From: an uncultured Eggerthellaceae bacterium
Lineage (GTDB): Bacteria; Actinomycetota; Coriobacteriia; Coriobacteriales; Eggerthellaceae
Direction: 5' to 3'
DNA length: 64,000 nt
NCBI GenBank assembly: GCA_910589135.1
Contig: CAJUSL010000001.1
Coordinates: 61,620 to 125,619, forward strand
The position numbers and the translations under genes are program-made. Of this stretch, positions 61,726 through 64,000 are shown piece by piece (position 1 is the first letter of the stretch; each line of letters starts with the position of its first letter). The notes below the pieces were generated by a model, which saw only the letters and a program-made list of their open reading frames with translations, was not told the DNA's origin and did not search any database.

Positions 61726-64000
61726 ATGTCAGAAAAAGACGTCATGGAGGAGAGCTCTGGCCTTGGCAAATCGGTCAAGTCAGTAGGGGTGGTCCAGAGC
61801 ATCGCCGACAACGACCACGCGACCGATAGGCGCGAATCTTACACTTGGGAGGAGGACGGCTATACCGTCGTGCGCGGCAATGCACGTACGGCCCCCGGCT
61901 GTCACGACAACTGCGGCGTGCTCATGTACGTCAAGGATGGCAGGGTAGTCAAGGTGGAGGGCGACGAAGAGGATCCATACAACCAGGGTCGGCTTTGCCT
62001 GCGATGCTTGACGCTTCCCGAAACGCTTTACCATGAGGACAGGCAACTGTATCCGATGAAGCGTGCCCGCGAGGACCGCGGCAAGGACAAGTGGGAGCGC
62101 ATCAGCTGGGACGAAGCCTACGACATGCTCGAGCAGGGCATCAAGGACGTCCAGGCCAGGCATGGCAAGGAGAGCGTGTACGTCGTTTGCGGAACCGGCC
62201 GTGACGTCATCGTCTACGAGACCATTCTTGCGGCGATGCTTGGGACGCCCAACCAGGCAATGGGCTTCTTCCCCGGCCAAAGCTGTTACATTCCTCGCAC
62301 GTTCAGCACCAACCTGAAAGGCGGCGTCTTCTTCGAGGGCGACTACTCGCAGTTCTTCCCCGATCGTTACGACAACCCGAAATGGCGCAGGCCCGATTAC
62401 GTGTTCGTGTGGGGCAATAACCCCGTAGTCGCGAACTCGGACGGCAACCTTGGCCATTGGATCGTCGAGTGCATGAAGCGCGGAAGCAAGCTGATTACGG
62501 CCGATCCAAAACTCACCTGGTGCGCTGCGCATTCCGAGTATTTCTTACAGGTGCGTCCTGGAACTGACGCGGCCCTTGCTCTTGCGTTGGCGCACGTCAT
62601 TATCGAGGAGGACCTCTACGACCATGAATTCGTGGAGAATTGGACCTACGGTTTCGAGGAATATGCCGAAGGCGTCGAGGAATGGACGCCGGAGCGCGTG
62701 GCTGGCATTTGCGACATCGATGTGGACCTCATCTACGACGTGGCGCGGGCCATTGGCGGAGCAGAGTCGTGGGCGCTGCAGTGGGGCGTTGCTCTGGACC
62801 ATACCTCCGAAGGCTTCTACTCGGGCATGGCGTGCTGGGATTTGGTCGGTCTTACCGGCATGTTCGATCATCCGGGCGGCATGGTGGCCGGCGTCGCGCC
62901 CTTCAGCATCGGCTTCCCATGGATTCCGGCCGCGACCGACGTCGACTGGATTCCTGCAGACCTGACCATGAAGCCTGCCATCACCTACGAAAGCTACGCT
63001 GGGCTCAACACGATGGGCATGCCTGCCTCCGACGCCATCCTCGAAGGCATGGAGGAAGGGCGCGAGGACGCCATCAAGTGCTGTTGGTTCTATGCGACGA
63101 ACGTGCTTGCCAACGAAGGCGCCGTTCCCGAGCGTATCCTTAAGGCGGTCCAGGACACCTGCGAGTTCAACATCGTGTCCGATATTTGGATGACGCCTAC
63201 GGCCTACGCTTGCGCCGACCTCTTCCTTCCCGTTACCTGCTTCCCTGAGAGAAGCGGCATTTCCGGGCATCAGCCTTATCGTACCGGTGCCATCGTCAAG
63301 GCCGTAGAGCCGGCGGGAGAGGCGCGTTCAGACCAGACCGTGCTCATCGAGGTAGGGAAGCGCTTCTGTGGCGAAGACGTCGTGCCGTTCAAGACGGACG
63401 AGGAGCTCTACGACTTCCTCATTGCCCGCGGAGGCAGCGGCATGGATTACGCCACCGTCCGCGACTATGGCTGGGTGTATCCCGAGGTGGAGTACTACCG
63501 CTACAAGACCGGAGGCCTGCGTGCCGACGGCAAGCCTGGCTTCAACACCACCACGATGAAGTACGAGTTCGACTGCGTCCCGTTGCAGTACATGGGCGTG
63601 GCATCGCTGGCGTCGTACGAAGAGCCTCCCGAGAGCCCCGTCAGCACGCCTGAGCTTGCCAAGGAGTATCCGCTGATTTTGACCACTGGCGCACGCAACT
63701 GGGGCTTTTTCCATTCGGAGGGCCGTCAGATTCCGCACTTGCGGCGCGTGCATCCCGATCCAGAGGTGAAGCTGCATCCTGCCGACGCCGCCCGGTATGG
63801 CATTGCGGAGGGCGATTGGGTGTTGATCGAAAACACCTACGGGTCTTGCAAGCAGAAGGCTCATATCACGCCACGCATCAAGGAAGGCGTCGTGTCCGCC
63901 GACCATGGCTGGTGGTTTCCCGAGCGCCAGCGCGATGACAGCTACTTCGGGACGTTAGAGAGCAACATCAACAACTGCCTGTCCATCAAGTCGGGAAAAA
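61726..64000 (+). CDS. Molybdopterin oxidoreductase large subunit, 3' end outside window
   Basis: The frame opens at ATG 61726 behind AGAGGGGACAC and runs to the last base, giving 758 visible residues. It parallels the enzyme at 28910: CHDNC then GRLCLRC with Met at the third Cys position, REDRGKDKWERISWDEAYDM, WGNNPVVANSDG, RPGTDAALALALAHVIIEEDLYDHEFV, and YPLILTTGARNWGFFHSEGRQIPHLRRVHP. An extra N-terminal 35 residues lack a twin-arginine signal. The end must be close, since the last visible residues align with the final 20 or so of the paralogue. Partners, perhaps a small ferredoxin and a carrier, would lie past the window. Substrate unknown; likely an aromatic or other organic acceptor. 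Confidence 0.85.
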   Translation, partial: MSEKDVMEESSGLGKSVKSVGVVQSIADNDHATDRRESYTWEEDGYTVVRGNARTAPGCHDNCGVLMYVKDGRVVKVEGDEEDPYNQGRLCLRCLTLPETLYHEDRQLYPMKRAREDRGKDKWERISWDEAYDMLEQGIKDVQARHGKESVYVVCGTGRDVIVYETILAAMLGTPNQAMGFFPGQSCYIPRTFSTNLKGGVFFEGDYSQFFPDRYDNPKWRRPDYVFVWGNNPVVANSDGNLGHWIVECMKRGSKLITADPKLTWCAAHSEYFLQVRPGTDAALALALAHVIIEEDLYDHEFVENWTYGFEEYAEGVEEWTPERVAGICDIDVDLIYDVARAIGGAESWALQWGVALDHTSEGFYSGMACWDLVGLTGMFDHPGGMVAGVAPFSIGFPWIPAATDVDWIPADLTMKPAITYESYAGLNTMGMPASDAILEGMEEGREDAIKCCWFYATNVLANEGAVPERILKAVQDTCEFNIVSDIWMTPTAYACADLFLPVTCFPERSGISGHQPYRTGAIVKAVEPAGEARSDQTVLIEVGKRFCGEDVVPFKTDEELYDFLIARGGSGMDYATVRDYGWVYPEVEYYRYKTGGLRADGKPGFNTTTMKYEFDCVPLQYMGVASLASYEEPPESPVSTPELAKEYPLILTTGARNWGFFHSEGRQIPHLRRVHPDPEVKLHPADAARYGIAEGDWVLIENTYGSCKQKAHITPRIKEGVVSADHGWWFPERQRDDSYFGTLESNINNCLSIKSGK

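Overview
The window looks like chromosomal DNA of a high-GC, anaerobic actinobacterium of the Coriobacteriia, most likely family Eggerthellaceae (Eggerthella/Gordonibacter/Slackia relatives). The reasons are frequent GTG and TTG starts, several cytoplasmic DMSO-reductase-family molybdenum enzymes paired with MFS transporters, a membrane-embedded LuxR regulator typical of that family, and leaderless-looking promoters. The assignment is inference from gene content; no 16S gene is present.

Region 1 (1-14101) is a surface-fibre locus that mixes two assembly chemistries. It encodes sortase-anchored proteins (LSQTG, LLQTG, LPATG and LPSTG signals), an FctA-like pilin, two TasA/CalY-like proteins with SipW-type signal peptides, a SipW-type (Ser-His) signal peptidase, a LepB-type (Ser-Lys) signal peptidase, a 1246-residue adhesin with a Cys/His repeat array and a fibro-slime-like domain, a SpaA-type major pilin and a class C sortase. 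A cytosolic coiled-coil protein with a Tyr/Gly/Ser/Ala-rich tail sits between the two peptidases. The first complete pilin gene carries an in-frame run of nine G, where a slip of one base either way gives a stop within 22 bases: a candidate phase switch. A hybrid sensor kinase lies convergent to the sortase gene.

Region 2 (14105-19950) holds that kinase, a DUF4190-like membrane protein, an arylamine N-acetyltransferase and a palindromic repeat.

Region 3 (19951-25818) is a glycogen synthesis operon: a glgB-glgC gene fusion, glgD and glgA. Glycogen breakdown (glgP and an alpha-amylase/MalQ fusion) resumes at 33705-39872. Between them, at 25843-32749, sits a molybdoenzyme module (MFS, LuxR, molybdoenzyme, small ferredoxin, second MFS) with repeat-rich DNA on its right side.

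Region 4 (39912-46003) is a second molybdoenzyme module: a divergent Fic-derived regulator with a destroyed catalytic motif, a large molybdopterin subunit, a four-cluster ferredoxin and an MFS transporter. A third molybdoenzyme, divergent from a LysR regulator, runs off the right edge (61726-64000).

Region 5 (46280-57800) contains a two-component system, a structured RNA/attenuator candidate upstream of a tiny membrane protein and trkH, then rsgA, a pyridoxal kinase, serS, a stand-alone cyanophycin-synthetase N-terminal-like protein and a membrane-bound XRE regulator.

Region 6 (57989-60567) has a tRNA-Thr(CGT), a complete IS256-superfamily (IS1249-like) insertion with 26-bp inverted repeats and an 8-bp target duplication, and a VanZ-RDD membrane protein.
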